From positions 62,001 to 126,000 of the forward strand of contig CAVKGV010000005.1 of the NCBI GenBank assembly GCA_963656065.1: 64,000 nucleotides of DNA. Reading direction: 5' to 3'. Origin of the DNA: Hallerella sp963656065. Its GTDB lineage: Bacteria > Fibrobacterota > Fibrobacteria > Fibrobacterales > Fibrobacteraceae. Below the pieces are notes generated by a model, which had not been told where the DNA came from, ran no database searches, and worked only from the letters and a program-made list of their open reading frames with translations. Below, piece after piece: positions 10,072 to 18,047 of the stretch (within the stretch, counting starts at the first letter, position 1; each line of letters begins with the position of its first letter). Made by a program: the position numbers and the translations under genes.

Positions 10072-11115
10072 TTGGGACGACCTTTTTGGCTTTTTTGCGC
10101 AGGCGAAGATTCGGGCGATATTCTAGGAGAATACGTCGTTCGGGAAATAGCCGGAAAAGGTTTCGGGACGATTGGCTCTGGCGGTCTTCGGATGCAGAAT
10201 GCCGGGTTGAAACAGGTTTTCCCGTTCGACGATTTGCCTGTGAACGGATTTTCCGACATCCTTTTCCATGTTAAAAAATTAAAACGTCATTTTTTGACGC
10301 TCGCCAGCTTGTTGCGCGACAAGGATTGTCGCGGACTTGTCGCTGTCGATTATCCGGGATTTAATATCAAACTGATGAAGCTTGCGCTTGAACTTGACAA
10401 GCGCGTCATCTATGTGGAGCCTCCGCAGATTTGGGCCTGGAAACCCGGAAGAATTCGAAATTTCCTGACGCCAAAAGCCCGTTCAAACGTGGAAATCCGG
10501 GCGATGTTCGATGTGGAATGCAACGCTTACCGAAAATATGGTTTGCAGGTTCAGAAAATTCCGCATCCGTTCGATCCTTTTCTTGAGAAAACTCCTCCCT
10601 TGCCGAAGGAAAATACCGCTCTGCTCTATCCGGGAAGTCGCATTGCCCAAATCCGTCGGAATTTAAAATTTTACACGAAAATTGCGTATAAATTAAAAGA
10701 AAAAAGTCTGGCGATAAAGTTTGTCGCTTCCAGAAACTGCACCGAAGAGTTTTTACGGCAAAATCTGCCTTCTGATTTTCCGGTAATTCTTTCGCCGGAA
10801 AATTCCTTCGAACGGTTTTCCTTGTTGAATCGTGCGAGACTTGTCGTGGCGGGTCCCGGAAGCGCCATCGTGGAAGCTTTCAAGGCGAATACATTTTGTA
10901 TCGCGGCATCCCGGATCGATCCTTTGACATATTTTCTCGGAAAAATTTTTCTCCGCACGAAATTCTTGACGATTCCGAATATCGAACGGACGCTTTGCGG
11001 AAAGGCGCCTGTCCTGTGCGAACTCGTGAAAAGCTCGCTTGCAAACTGCGAAAGTCACGCATCGGAAGTCCTTCGAATATTCGACTTGCAAATTTCGACG
11101 CCTTTTCAAACCTGA
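10072..11115 (+). CDS. lpxB: Lipid-A-disaccharide synthase
   Basis: LpxB condenses UDP-diacylglucosamine with lipid X to lipid A disaccharide at the inner membrane; it is a GT19 enzyme. Family marks are CAGEDSGDILGE at the start (GEASGD in E. coli), VDYPGFNIKLMK, VEPPQIWAWKPGR and, near the end, VAGPGSAIVEAFK. I place the start at the TTG two bases after the dnaE stop, with AAGG seven bases upstream, giving 347 residues. A CTG at 10066 or an ATG at 10009 inside dnaE are alternatives, but the ATG would add about 21 residues with no family match. No other lpx gene is in the window. Confidence 0.9.
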   Translation: MGRPFWLFCAGEDSGDILGEYVVREIAGKGFGTIGSGGLRMQNAGLKQVFPFDDLPVNGFSDILFHVKKLKRHFLTLASLLRDKDCRGLVAVDYPGFNIKLMKLALELDKRVIYVEPPQIWAWKPGRIRNFLTPKARSNVEIRAMFDVECNAYRKYGLQVQKIPHPFDPFLEKTPPLPKENTALLYPGSRIAQIRRNLKFYTKIAYKLKEKSLAIKFVASRNCTEEFLRQNLPSDFPVILSPENSFERFSLLNRARLVVAGPGSAIVEAFKANTFCIAASRIDPLTYFLGKIFLRTKFLTIPNIERTLCGKAPVLCELVKSSLANCESHASEVLRIFDLQISTPFQT

Positions 11116-11167
11116 TTTTCTGATTTCTGCCTCTTGTCTCCTGAATCCTAATTCCTACTTTTAAAAT

Positions 11168-12238
11168 ATGTTGCTCACATTTATCGCCACGATTTTTTGT
11201 CTTGCCTGTTCTGCGTTCTGTTCTTATACCGAGGCTGCCTTTTACAGCTTTCCGGCCTCTTCGGTAGATGCTCTTGTCAAAAAGGGAACATTTACTGCGC
11301 GGTATATCGCGCATGTGAAGAACAACATCGATCGCTATATCGCATCGGTTTTGATTTTCAATACGGTCGCCAATACGCTCGGAGTCTATTTGGCGACTTC
11401 GTTTGCTGTTGCGCATTTCAGCATGACTGTCCAGGTGATTCTTCCGATAGCGATGTCCATCCTGATCCTCCTTTTCGGGGAAATTACACCGAAGACGATC
11501 GGCGTCAAACAGGCAAAACGCGTCGGCCCGATCTGCGCCGTTCCGATGTACTACATCACGATTTTTTTGAGCTATACGGGACTTATCAAGCTTTGCCTGT
11601 TTATCACGAAGCATTGGACAAAAAAAAGCAACGAAGAACCGGAAGTTAGCGTTGAAGACATCAACAGCCTGGTCAATCTGGGGCTTCGCGATGAAGTCCT
11701 CGACAGGCAGCAGGCCGCCGTCATCAAGAACATCCTTTCTCTGAAATCGGTCCTTGTGCGAAAAATCATGACGCCGCGGCAAGTCGCGTTCACGCTTCCT
11801 CTCGACAGTACGATAGGCGCGGAACTGGATAAAAATCCCAACTGGCCTTTTTCCAGAATACCGCTGTATGATCCCGCGGACAAGGAAAAATGGGTCGGGC
11901 TGATCCTTCGACGCGATGTCTATAACCTGGTCGCCGAAGGGAAACGCGATGTCCCTTTAAAAAAACTGATGCGCCCGATCCAGTTTGTCCCGGACAGCCT
12001 TTCGCTTGACAAACTGCTTCTCCGCTTCTTGAAACAGCGCGGACACATCGTTGCAGTCGTCGATGAATACGGGTGCATCGCGGGGCTTGTCTCGCTTGAA
12101 GATGTTCTCGAAGAAATCCTCGGAAGGGAAATTGTCGATGAATTTGATGTTGCTGTCGATTTGCAGGAACACGCTCGCCGCAAGAGCCGTGCTCTCGCTT
12201 TTCTCAAGGAACACAAGCGGGAGAACACTCGCGTATGA
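11168..12238 (+). CDS. CNNM-domain/CBS-pair membrane protein (HlyC/CorC family)
   Basis: 356 residues. The N-terminal half is a CNNM (DUF21) membrane domain with about three to four hydrophobic helices and the FGEITPKT signature around residue 103. A CBS pair follows (RKIMTPRQVAF and HIVAVVDEYGCIAGLVSLEDVLEEILGREIVDE split over two repeats). Relatives are thought to take part in magnesium or cobalt efflux; substrate here is not shown. The usual C-terminal CorC/HlyC domain is absent, so this is a short form. A TAnnnT box ends six bases before the ATG and no Shine-Dalgarno is visible. The stop overlaps the nudC start as ATGA. Confidence 0.85.
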   Translation: MLLTFIATIFCLACSAFCSYTEAAFYSFPASSVDALVKKGTFTARYIAHVKNNIDRYIASVLIFNTVANTLGVYLATSFAVAHFSMTVQVILPIAMSILILLFGEITPKTIGVKQAKRVGPICAVPMYYITIFLSYTGLIKLCLFITKHWTKKSNEEPEVSVEDINSLVNLGLRDEVLDRQQAAVIKNILSLKSVLVRKIMTPRQVAFTLPLDSTIGAELDKNPNWPFSRIPLYDPADKEKWVGLILRRDVYNLVAEGKRDVPLKKLMRPIQFVPDSLSLDKLLLRFLKQRGHIVAVVDEYGCIAGLVSLEDVLEEILGREIVDEFDVAVDLQEHARRKSRALAFLKEHKRENTRV

Positions 12239-13071
12239 TGTATGAAATCGCTCCGCATGTAATGCACAATGAATTTCGGATCCAGAAACCGGAACTTTCC
12301 GATTTTGTGATTTATACGGAAAACTCTCGGCCCATGCTGAAAAAAAAGGAATCCTCCTTTTGCATTCCGACAGTCGCGGATGCGGAAAAAGCCTGCCCGA
12401 AAATTTCCGAGTCGCTGCACTACCTGTTTTCCATTGACGAACGGGCTTTTTTTTCGGCGGATACGAATTACGCGCAAGGTTCCTCCGAATTTGAATTTGT
12501 AGGAAACCGCTTCTTCCGAACGATGCCCGAACTTCCGCTCGCATTCGGCGGGGCGGTCGCTGCGCATATTTCGCGTTGGGAACAGGCGAACCGTTTCTGC
12601 GGACATTGCGGAAATCCGATGCAACGGAAAACGGACGAGCGTTCTTTTATTTGCAAACATTGTGGTGCGACGGTCTATCCGAAAATCTGCCCGGTTGTCA
12701 TCGTGTCCGTCACGTGGGAAGACAAGCTTTTGATGGCGCACAACCTGAACAATCCGGATCCAAAGCCTTATCTGATTTCCGGATTTGTGGATGTCGGGGA
12801 GTCGCTAGAACAGGCCGCTGAGCGGGAAGTCCGTGAAGAAACCGGACTTTCAATTCAGGACATCCGCTATGTCGCTAGTGAACCGTGGCCGTTTTCCGAT
12901 TCTCTCATCGCAGGATTTACGGCAAAACTTTCCGGTTCACCGAAAATCACCGTGCAGGAATCGGAGCTTGCCTTTGCGAAGTGGATCCCTCGCGAAGAAA
13001 TCGGAGAATACACTGGGCGTCTCAGCGTTTCCGGCGTGATGATCAGGCGTTTCAAGGAAGGAACGCTGTGA
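12235..13071 (+). CDS. nudC: NAD+/NADH diphosphatase (Nudix, zinc ribbon)
   Basis: 278 residues. NudC hydrolyses NAD(H) to NMN(H) and AMP, and in E. coli also removes NAD caps from RNA. A four-cysteine zinc ribbon is seen at C122, C125, C140 and C143. The Nudix box follows as GFVDVGESLEQAAEREVREE plus TGL, matching G-x5-E-x7-REVxEExGL. Downstream, ASEPWPFSDS corresponds to the SQPWPFPxS motif that sets NudC apart from other Nudix enzymes. The start overlaps the preceding stop by four bases, and the stop overlaps the next start by four, so three genes are probably translationally coupled. Confidence 0.93.
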   Translation: MMYEIAPHVMHNEFRIQKPELSDFVIYTENSRPMLKKKESSFCIPTVADAEKACPKISESLHYLFSIDERAFFSADTNYAQGSSEFEFVGNRFFRTMPELPLAFGGAVAAHISRWEQANRFCGHCGNPMQRKTDERSFICKHCGATVYPKICPVVIVSVTWEDKLLMAHNLNNPDPKPYLISGFVDVGESLEQAAEREVREETGLSIQDIRYVASEPWPFSDSLIAGFTAKLSGSPKITVQESELAFAKWIPREEIGEYTGRLSVSGVMIRRFKEGTL

Positions 13072-13982
13072 TAGATTTTATCGGTGACATCCACGGGCAT
13101 CGGGAAAAGCTAGAATGCCTGCTCAAAAAGTTGGGATACGCACAAATTAATGGCGTGTATCGGCATCCGACGAGTTCCGCTATCTTTTTAGGGGATTATA
13201 TCGATCGCGGGCCGGATGTTCGTGGGACGGTAAACATCGTCCGGCGGATGGTGGAAAGCGGATCGGCGAAGGCTCTTCTGGGAAATCACGAATTCAACGC
13301 TTTGTGCTTTTGGCAGAAATATCCGAGCGGAGACTATCTCCGTGAACATAGCATCCATAAAATTCTGATTCATGCGAAAACGCTGGAGTCTTACCAAAAT
13401 TTTCAGGCCGAATTTTTTGATGTGCTGAAATGGTTCTTGACGCTTCCGCTTTTTTTGGAAATGCCGGATTTCCGGGCGCAACATGCGTGTTTTGATGCAG
13501 AAAATGTCCAGCTTCTTCGCAAGGAAAATTGCGTAACGATTGGTTCTCCGGAAAATCTTTTTCGGGTTTTTCAGGAAGAAAAACTTCGGAAGGCTGTGTC
13601 GGATACGGTCCAGGGCCCGGAAGTTGATTTGGAAAACGGCGCTTTCTATTACGATAGCGAAGGTGTTCGCCGCGTTCGCGCGCGCATCAAGTGGTGGGAA
13701 AATCCTCTAGGAAAAACGCTCCGCGATCTGGCTTTTCAACCCGGAGTAAGGATTCCCGCCCAGAGGCTTCCCGAAGAAATTTTGGCAAGAACTTTTTACG
13801 GGGAATCGGAACGACCGGATTTCTTTGGACACTATTGGCTCGAAGGTTTGCCAAAACTTTTCCGCTCGAACATCTGCTGCTTGGATTACAGCGTTGCCTC
13901 TTGCCGTGGAACCGGAATTCTTGCCGCCTACCGCTTTGACGGAAATCCGCTACTTGATGAAAAAAATTTTGTTTATGTGTAA
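13068..13982 (+). CDS. Metallophosphatase of the calcineurin/PPP-like fold
   Basis: 304 residues from a GTG that overlaps the nudC stop; AAGGAAGG lies just upstream. The dimetal site motifs are clear: IGDIHGH at residue 5, LGDYIDRGPD near 43 and LLGNHE near 70, followed by a C-terminal GHYW histidine. This is the motif set of PPP-type phosphatases such as bacterial serine/threonine phosphatase or ApaH. ApaH-like hydrolysis of dinucleoside polyphosphates would fit next to NudC, but the protein is longer than typical PrpA and its substrate cannot be told from sequence. Confidence 0.85.
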   Translation: MIDFIGDIHGHREKLECLLKKLGYAQINGVYRHPTSSAIFLGDYIDRGPDVRGTVNIVRRMVESGSAKALLGNHEFNALCFWQKYPSGDYLREHSIHKILIHAKTLESYQNFQAEFFDVLKWFLTLPLFLEMPDFRAQHACFDAENVQLLRKENCVTIGSPENLFRVFQEEKLRKAVSDTVQGPEVDLENGAFYYDSEGVRRVRARIKWWENPLGKTLRDLAFQPGVRIPAQRLPEEILARTFYGESERPDFFGHYWLEGLPKLFRSNICCLDYSVASCRGTGILAAYRFDGNPLLDEKNFVYV

Positions 13983-14006
13983 TCCTCACTTTCGGGAAAA
14001 TTTCAG

Positions 14007-14450
14007 ATGGCAATTCAAATTCGAAAAATGAACCGTGGCGACGTGGAACAGGTCGTTTCGATGATGCGGATTTTTTACGCTTCACCGGCGGTGTTTACAA
14101 ACGGCTCCGAGGAAATTTTTCGGAGGGACGCGGAAGAATGCGTGAACGATTCTCCTTTTGCATCTGGCTACATTTTTATGAAAGACGGTGAAGTTGCGGG
14201 CTATGCGATGCTAGCGTTTAGCTATTCGACGGAATTTGGAAAACGAACGGTCTGGATCGAGGACATCTACGTGAAGGATTCGTTTCGCGGTGCGGGAATC
14301 GGAAGCGGCTTCTTGAAATTTGTCCAGGAAGAATTTCCCGGTTATCTGCTTCGGCTTGAAGTCGAAAGGGAAAATGTTCCGGCTGTCCATGTTTACCGCA
14401 AAGCCGGATTTGAAGAACTTCCGTATGCGGAGATGGTTTTCAGAACTTAG
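14007..14450 (+). CDS. GNAT family N-acetyltransferase
   Basis: 147 residues, a single GNAT domain. Acetyl-CoA binding motif A is visible as VKDSFRGAGIGSGFLKFVQ (R/Q-x-x-G-x-G/A near residue 97), preceded by the WIEDIYV strand and followed by LRLEVERENVPAVHVYRKAGF, the usual C-terminal YxKxGF. The acceptor substrate is unknown. It lies 24 bases after the metallophosphatase and is probably the last gene of that run, since a long repeat-filled gap follows. Confidence 0.85.
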   Translation: MAIQIRKMNRGDVEQVVSMMRIFYASPAVFTNGSEEIFRRDAEECVNDSPFASGYIFMKDGEVAGYAMLAFSYSTEFGKRTVWIEDIYVKDSFRGAGIGSGFLKFVQEEFPGYLLRLEVERENVPAVHVYRKAGFEELPYAEMVFRT

Positions 14451-14638
14451 TTGATAGATCTTAGAGTCGCGGACATTTAAGCTCCTAGGGAGTAGGGATG
14501 AGGGAACAGGGAGTAGTCCACGCACGTCTAAGTTCAGGGATTAGGGATCAGGGAGTAGGGATTAGACAGTGAACGTCTAAGTTTTCGGGATGAGTTAAGC
14601 GGGACACAGGAATTTGAAACGAACCGTTTTCGTTCACC

Positions 14639-14735
14639 GTCATTCTGGAACGACCGAAGGGAGTGATAGAATCCATTTTCAGCGTTTCTTTTGAAATGGA
14701 TCCTATCGCTCCGCGTTGCTCTGCTCCAGGATGAC
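14639..14735. repeat. Inverted pair of GTCAT...GATCC elements (R1/R2)
   Basis: R1 (14639-14675) and R2 (14693-14735) are imperfect reverse complements separated by 17 bases, so the transcript could fold into a long imperfect hairpin. Two more copies of the same element follow at 14757-14799 (direct) and 15017-15044 (inverted), flanking the internal hairpin. The layout resembles a small miniature-repeat family with no coding capacity. Confidence 0.65.
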
Positions 14736-14857
14736 AAAAGAGAGTTCGTCTCCGACGTCATTCTGGAGAGGCGGAGCCTCGATAGAATCCACTTTCACAG
14801 TCATCCAACTCTATTCTAAGCTCTCAGCTCAGACTCGGCGTGGCCCTGGGGGTGGTT

Positions 14858-14911
14858 GCAAGGAAGGGGGACCTTGGCCTTTCGCAACTCGGAAAGGTCC
14901 CTCTACCTTGC
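14858..14911. repeat. Long hairpin inside the repeat patch
   Basis: Two 18-base arms, 14858-14875 and 14894-14911, are reverse complements with two mismatches, separated by an 18-base loop. The stem is G/C-rich and begins GCAAGG. It is not followed by a T run, so it does not look like a simple terminator. It lies between repeat copies R3 and R4. Confidence 0.7.
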
Positions 14912-15143
14912 CCCTCGCCGGGAAGGCGCATCTCCGCCGTCAGGCGGAAAAAGGGTCGCTTCGCAACAAAAACATTCCACCCTTCACACTCCACTCTAAG
15001 CACAAAGCTCTGACCCGGATCCTATCGCTCCGCTCTAGGATGACAGAAGAGCGTTCCCGTCCGACATCATTCCACTCTCAACTCTTCACCCTCCACTCTG
15101 AGTTCTAAGCCCCGCCCCTAAAACTGTCTATATTTTAAAAATC

Positions 15144-16643
15144 GTGCGACTTGTAAAATCGGTAATGCTCTCGTTCGCTCTGCTGACCGCTTCTGCTTTT
15201 TCGGAAACAGTCGTCTTTGTCGGTTCCAAAATTTCTCTCGGGTTTTACGGGGCGCCCAAAACGGGAACTTTCGCCGCAGACACGGTCGATCGCTACGGAG
15301 AAAATTGGCGCGGTCTGCAGATTCCGTTAGAAACGGGACGTCAGTACGAAACCATCGACCCGATGTTCGAACTGTATCTCGGTGGGCGCTACCGAAATTT
15401 CACGGTCTATTTTGACTTGCCGCTCCGAAAGGATATCGAAGCGTGGTACGAAGACGATCTTTCGACGAATACGACTTACTTGCCGAATAATCTCGACATC
15501 AATGTCCCGATCAAGGGCTTTGCCAAGTGGGAATATGGCGTGGGATTTGTCCAGGCGGGACGCTTCAAGCCGGATATGGGACCTTCGCCAAACACGCTTG
15601 CCCTGGGAGGCGCTCCCTACCACGACGCCATTCTCTGGAATTTTTCCCCGGGATTTTTCCGTTACGATTTTTTCATCAGCTCGTTAAATTCGCATTTGCA
15701 CGGAACGTCATCCACTCCGGACGGAGAAACCGATCCATCGACCGAAACATGGAAACAGGCCCATCTGCAAATCGACAACCAGAGAAATCGCGTCTATGCG
15801 GAACCGTATAAAACGCTAGTCTATCATCGTCTGGGCGTGGATTTCAAGCGCGTCTGGTTCTACGTCATCGAACAGTCTGTCATCGGAGGAAAACAGGTCG
15901 AGTTTCGGACTATCAACCCGTTTATGTTCTGGCATGACAACTATGCGACGGGATACACGAAGGCGAACGCTACGCTCGAATTGGGACTTCGCCCGATCCG
16001 CGGATCGAACTTTTACTACCAGCTGGGAATCGACGACATCAAAAGCCCGGTCGGGGAAACCGGAAAGAATTCGACCCGGAATATCCTGAGCCATCTTGTC
16101 GGCTACCGCCAGACGATCGAGACGAACAGGTTCGGAACATTTGACATACGCTTAGACGCGGTCCTCACGGATCCCGCAGCGGGGAATGAGCGCCTTCCGC
16201 TCCTCAAATATACTAGCCGCCGCATGTATCGCTCCAACTATCGTTCCCAGTCCGATCCGGATTTCGCGGACATGTTCTTTGTGGATTATCCGCTCGGATA
16301 CCGTCGAGGTCCGGACGCAAAGGATTTGTGGCTTACTATCGGATGGACGATCGGACGGCATGAATGGAATGCGGAATTTGCCTGGCTCAGGCAGGGAGAC
16401 AAGGAACTTTTCTCGGATTATGACGAAGCGATTTCGGCAAAGCGGACTTTGTCGGGAATCGTGGAACGGCAATATGTCGCCGATTTTACCTATCGGGTTT
16501 CCCTTTTTGGCGGGCTTCGGGCTCGTCTCGGCGCAGGAATCCGCAAATACCGTAATCTGGATCACATCACAGGCGAAAACGGGGTGGACTTTTGGGGGAT
16601 TGCAGGCATCGATTGGGATATATCCTACCAAAAACATTTCTAA
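15144..16643 (+). CDS. Outer-membrane beta-barrel protein, Wzi-like (capsule assembly) candidate
   Basis: 499 residues with a Sec signal peptide (hydrophobic core LSFALLTASAFS, cleavage before ETVVF). The mature part alternates aromatic and charged strands as in an outer-membrane barrel, ending in F. Segments such as VGFVQAGRFKPDMG and GGAPYHDAILWNFSPGFFRY recall the Wzi family, which holds capsule at the cell surface. Position right before the polysaccharide locus agrees with this, but the match is by eye. The start is GTG; TATATT ends nine bases upstream and no Shine-Dalgarno is seen. Confidence 0.6.
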   Translation: MRLVKSVMLSFALLTASAFSETVVFVGSKISLGFYGAPKTGTFAADTVDRYGENWRGLQIPLETGRQYETIDPMFELYLGGRYRNFTVYFDLPLRKDIEAWYEDDLSTNTTYLPNNLDINVPIKGFAKWEYGVGFVQAGRFKPDMGPSPNTLALGGAPYHDAILWNFSPGFFRYDFFISSLNSHLHGTSSTPDGETDPSTETWKQAHLQIDNQRNRVYAEPYKTLVYHRLGVDFKRVWFYVIEQSVIGGKQVEFRTINPFMFWHDNYATGYTKANATLELGLRPIRGSNFYYQLGIDDIKSPVGETGKNSTRNILSHLVGYRQTIETNRFGTFDIRLDAVLTDPAAGNERLPLLKYTSRRMYRSNYRSQSDPDFADMFFVDYPLGYRRGPDAKDLWLTIGWTIGRHEWNAEFAWLRQGDKELFSDYDEAISAKRTLSGIVERQYVADFTYRVSLFGGLRARLGAGIRKYRNLDHITGENGVDFWGIAGIDWDISYQKHF

Positions 16644-16652
16644 ATTAAGGGT

Positions 16653-18029
16653 ATGATGGATTTTTCAACGAAAATTCTTTGCATTGGCGCCGGCTATGTC
16701 GGCGGACCGACGATGACAGTCATCGCAGACAAGTGCCCGGATGTAAAGGTGACAGTTGTCGATATCAACCAGGCACGCATCGATGCATGGAACGGTGACA
16801 ATCTTCCGATTTTTGAACCCGGTCTAGACGAGGTCGTCAAGCGCGCTCGCGGACGGAACCTTTTCTTCAGCACGGACATTCCGAATGCGGTCCGTGAAGC
16901 GGACATCATTTTTGTCTCGGTCAACACGCCGACCAAGACCTTTGGACAAGGCGCCGGCAAGGCCAGCGACCTGCAATACTGGGAAAAGACTGCCCGGGAA
17001 ATCCTCGATGTCGCCGCATCGGACAAGATTATCGTTGAAAAATCGACGCTTCCCGTTCGCACCGCCGCGGCGATGGAACGCATCTTGAATTCAAACGACA
17101 AGGGATTGCATTTCGAAGTCCTTTCCAATCCGGAATTTCTCGCCGAAGGCACCGCCATCCAGGACTTGTTCGAACCGGACCGCGTGCTCATCGGCAGCCA
17201 CCAGACGAAGACCGGGCTTGCGGCCCTTGCCAAGGTGGTGGACATCTATGCCCATTGGGTTCCGCGCGAAAAGATTCTTACGACGAACCTTTGGAGTTCC
17301 GAACTCACGAAGCTCACGGCAAACGCGTTCCTTGCGCAGCGCATCAGTTCCATCAACTCGATCAGCGCACTCTGCGAACGAACCGGCGCCGACGTCGATG
17401 AAGTCGCCTTTGTCATGGGAAAGGACCATCGGATTGGCTCCAAGTTCCTCAAGGCTTCGATAGGCTTTGGCGGCAGCTGCTTCAAGAAAGACATCTTGAA
17501 CCTCGTTTACCTGTGCGGTTATTATGGACTTCCCGAAGTCGCCGCTTACTGGGAAAGCGTCGTCAAGATCAATGAATGGCAGACGCACCGTGTCACCAGC
17601 CGGATGCTCGAACGGATGTTCAATACGATTGCCGACAAGAAAATCGCCGTTTTCGGGTTTGCTTTTAAGGCGAATACGGGCGACACCCGCGAAAGCCCGG
17701 CAAACCTGGTCGTGCGCGATCTGCTCGCCGAACACGCCCGCCCGGTCGTCACTGACCCGAAGGCGATTCCCGATGCGAAGCGCGACTTGAAAGACGTTCT
17801 CGACCGGGTCTCTTTCGAGGACGAGCCTTACAAGGCAGCCGAAGGCGCCCATGCGGTAGTCGTCTGCACGGAATGGAAGTGCTTTGCCGAACTTGACTGG
17901 AAGCGCATCTACAAAAGCATGGAAAAGCCTGCCTTTGTATTTGACGGAAGAAACATCCTTGACGCATCCGCTCTCCGTAAAATCGGATTTGACGTGGCGA
18001 ATGTAGGAAAGGGCGAAGCGGACGCATAA
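16653..18029 (+). CDS. ugd: UDP-glucose 6-dehydrogenase, eukaryotic-type
   Basis: 458 residues. It oxidises UDP-glucose to UDP-glucuronate with two NAD+. The N-terminus ILCIGAGYVGGPTMTVIADK and the motif INTPTK-like VSVNTPTKTFG follow animal and plant UGDH more closely than the short bacterial Ugd (about 390-440 residues). The catalytic cysteine in FGGSCFKKD falls at residue 276, the same number as in human UGDH. The codon usage is G/C-rich like the housekeeping genes, unlike the next gene. It supplies uronate to the polysaccharide locus that begins downstream. Confidence 0.93.
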   Translation: MMDFSTKILCIGAGYVGGPTMTVIADKCPDVKVTVVDINQARIDAWNGDNLPIFEPGLDEVVKRARGRNLFFSTDIPNAVREADIIFVSVNTPTKTFGQGAGKASDLQYWEKTAREILDVAASDKIIVEKSTLPVRTAAAMERILNSNDKGLHFEVLSNPEFLAEGTAIQDLFEPDRVLIGSHQTKTGLAALAKVVDIYAHWVPREKILTTNLWSSELTKLTANAFLAQRISSINSISALCERTGADVDEVAFVMGKDHRIGSKFLKASIGFGGSCFKKDILNLVYLCGYYGLPEVAAYWESVVKINEWQTHRVTSRMLERMFNTIADKKIAVFGFAFKANTGDTRESPANLVVRDLLAEHARPVVTDPKAIPDAKRDLKDVLDRVSFEDEPYKAAEGAHAVVVCTEWKCFAELDWKRIYKSMEKPAFVFDGRNILDASALRKIGFDVANVGKGEADA

Positions 18030-18047
18030 CTTTTGTTGGTTTCTTAT

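Larger units (their letters stand above)
14451..15143 (+). repeat. Gene-free repeat patch (about 690 bp)
   Basis: No credible gene is seen. The stretch holds several kinds of repeats: purine-rich AGGGATTAGGGATCAGGGAG-like units (14486-14576), four copies of a GTCATYCTGGAG...GATAGRATCC element in alternating orientation (R1 14639-14675 +, R2 14693-14735 -, R3 14757-14799 +, R4 15017-15044 -), a strong hairpin (14858-14911), and two similar pyrimidine-rich tails ending in CACTCTAAG/GAGTTCTAAG (14971-15000 and 15071-15109). This mosaic looks like a landing place for small intergenic repeats. Confidence 0.75.

Noticed and set aside
14716..15108. 130-codon plus-strand open frame in the repeat patch
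   Set aside because: It runs through repeat copies and the long hairpin, has no ribosome site and its translation has no resemblance to a protein.
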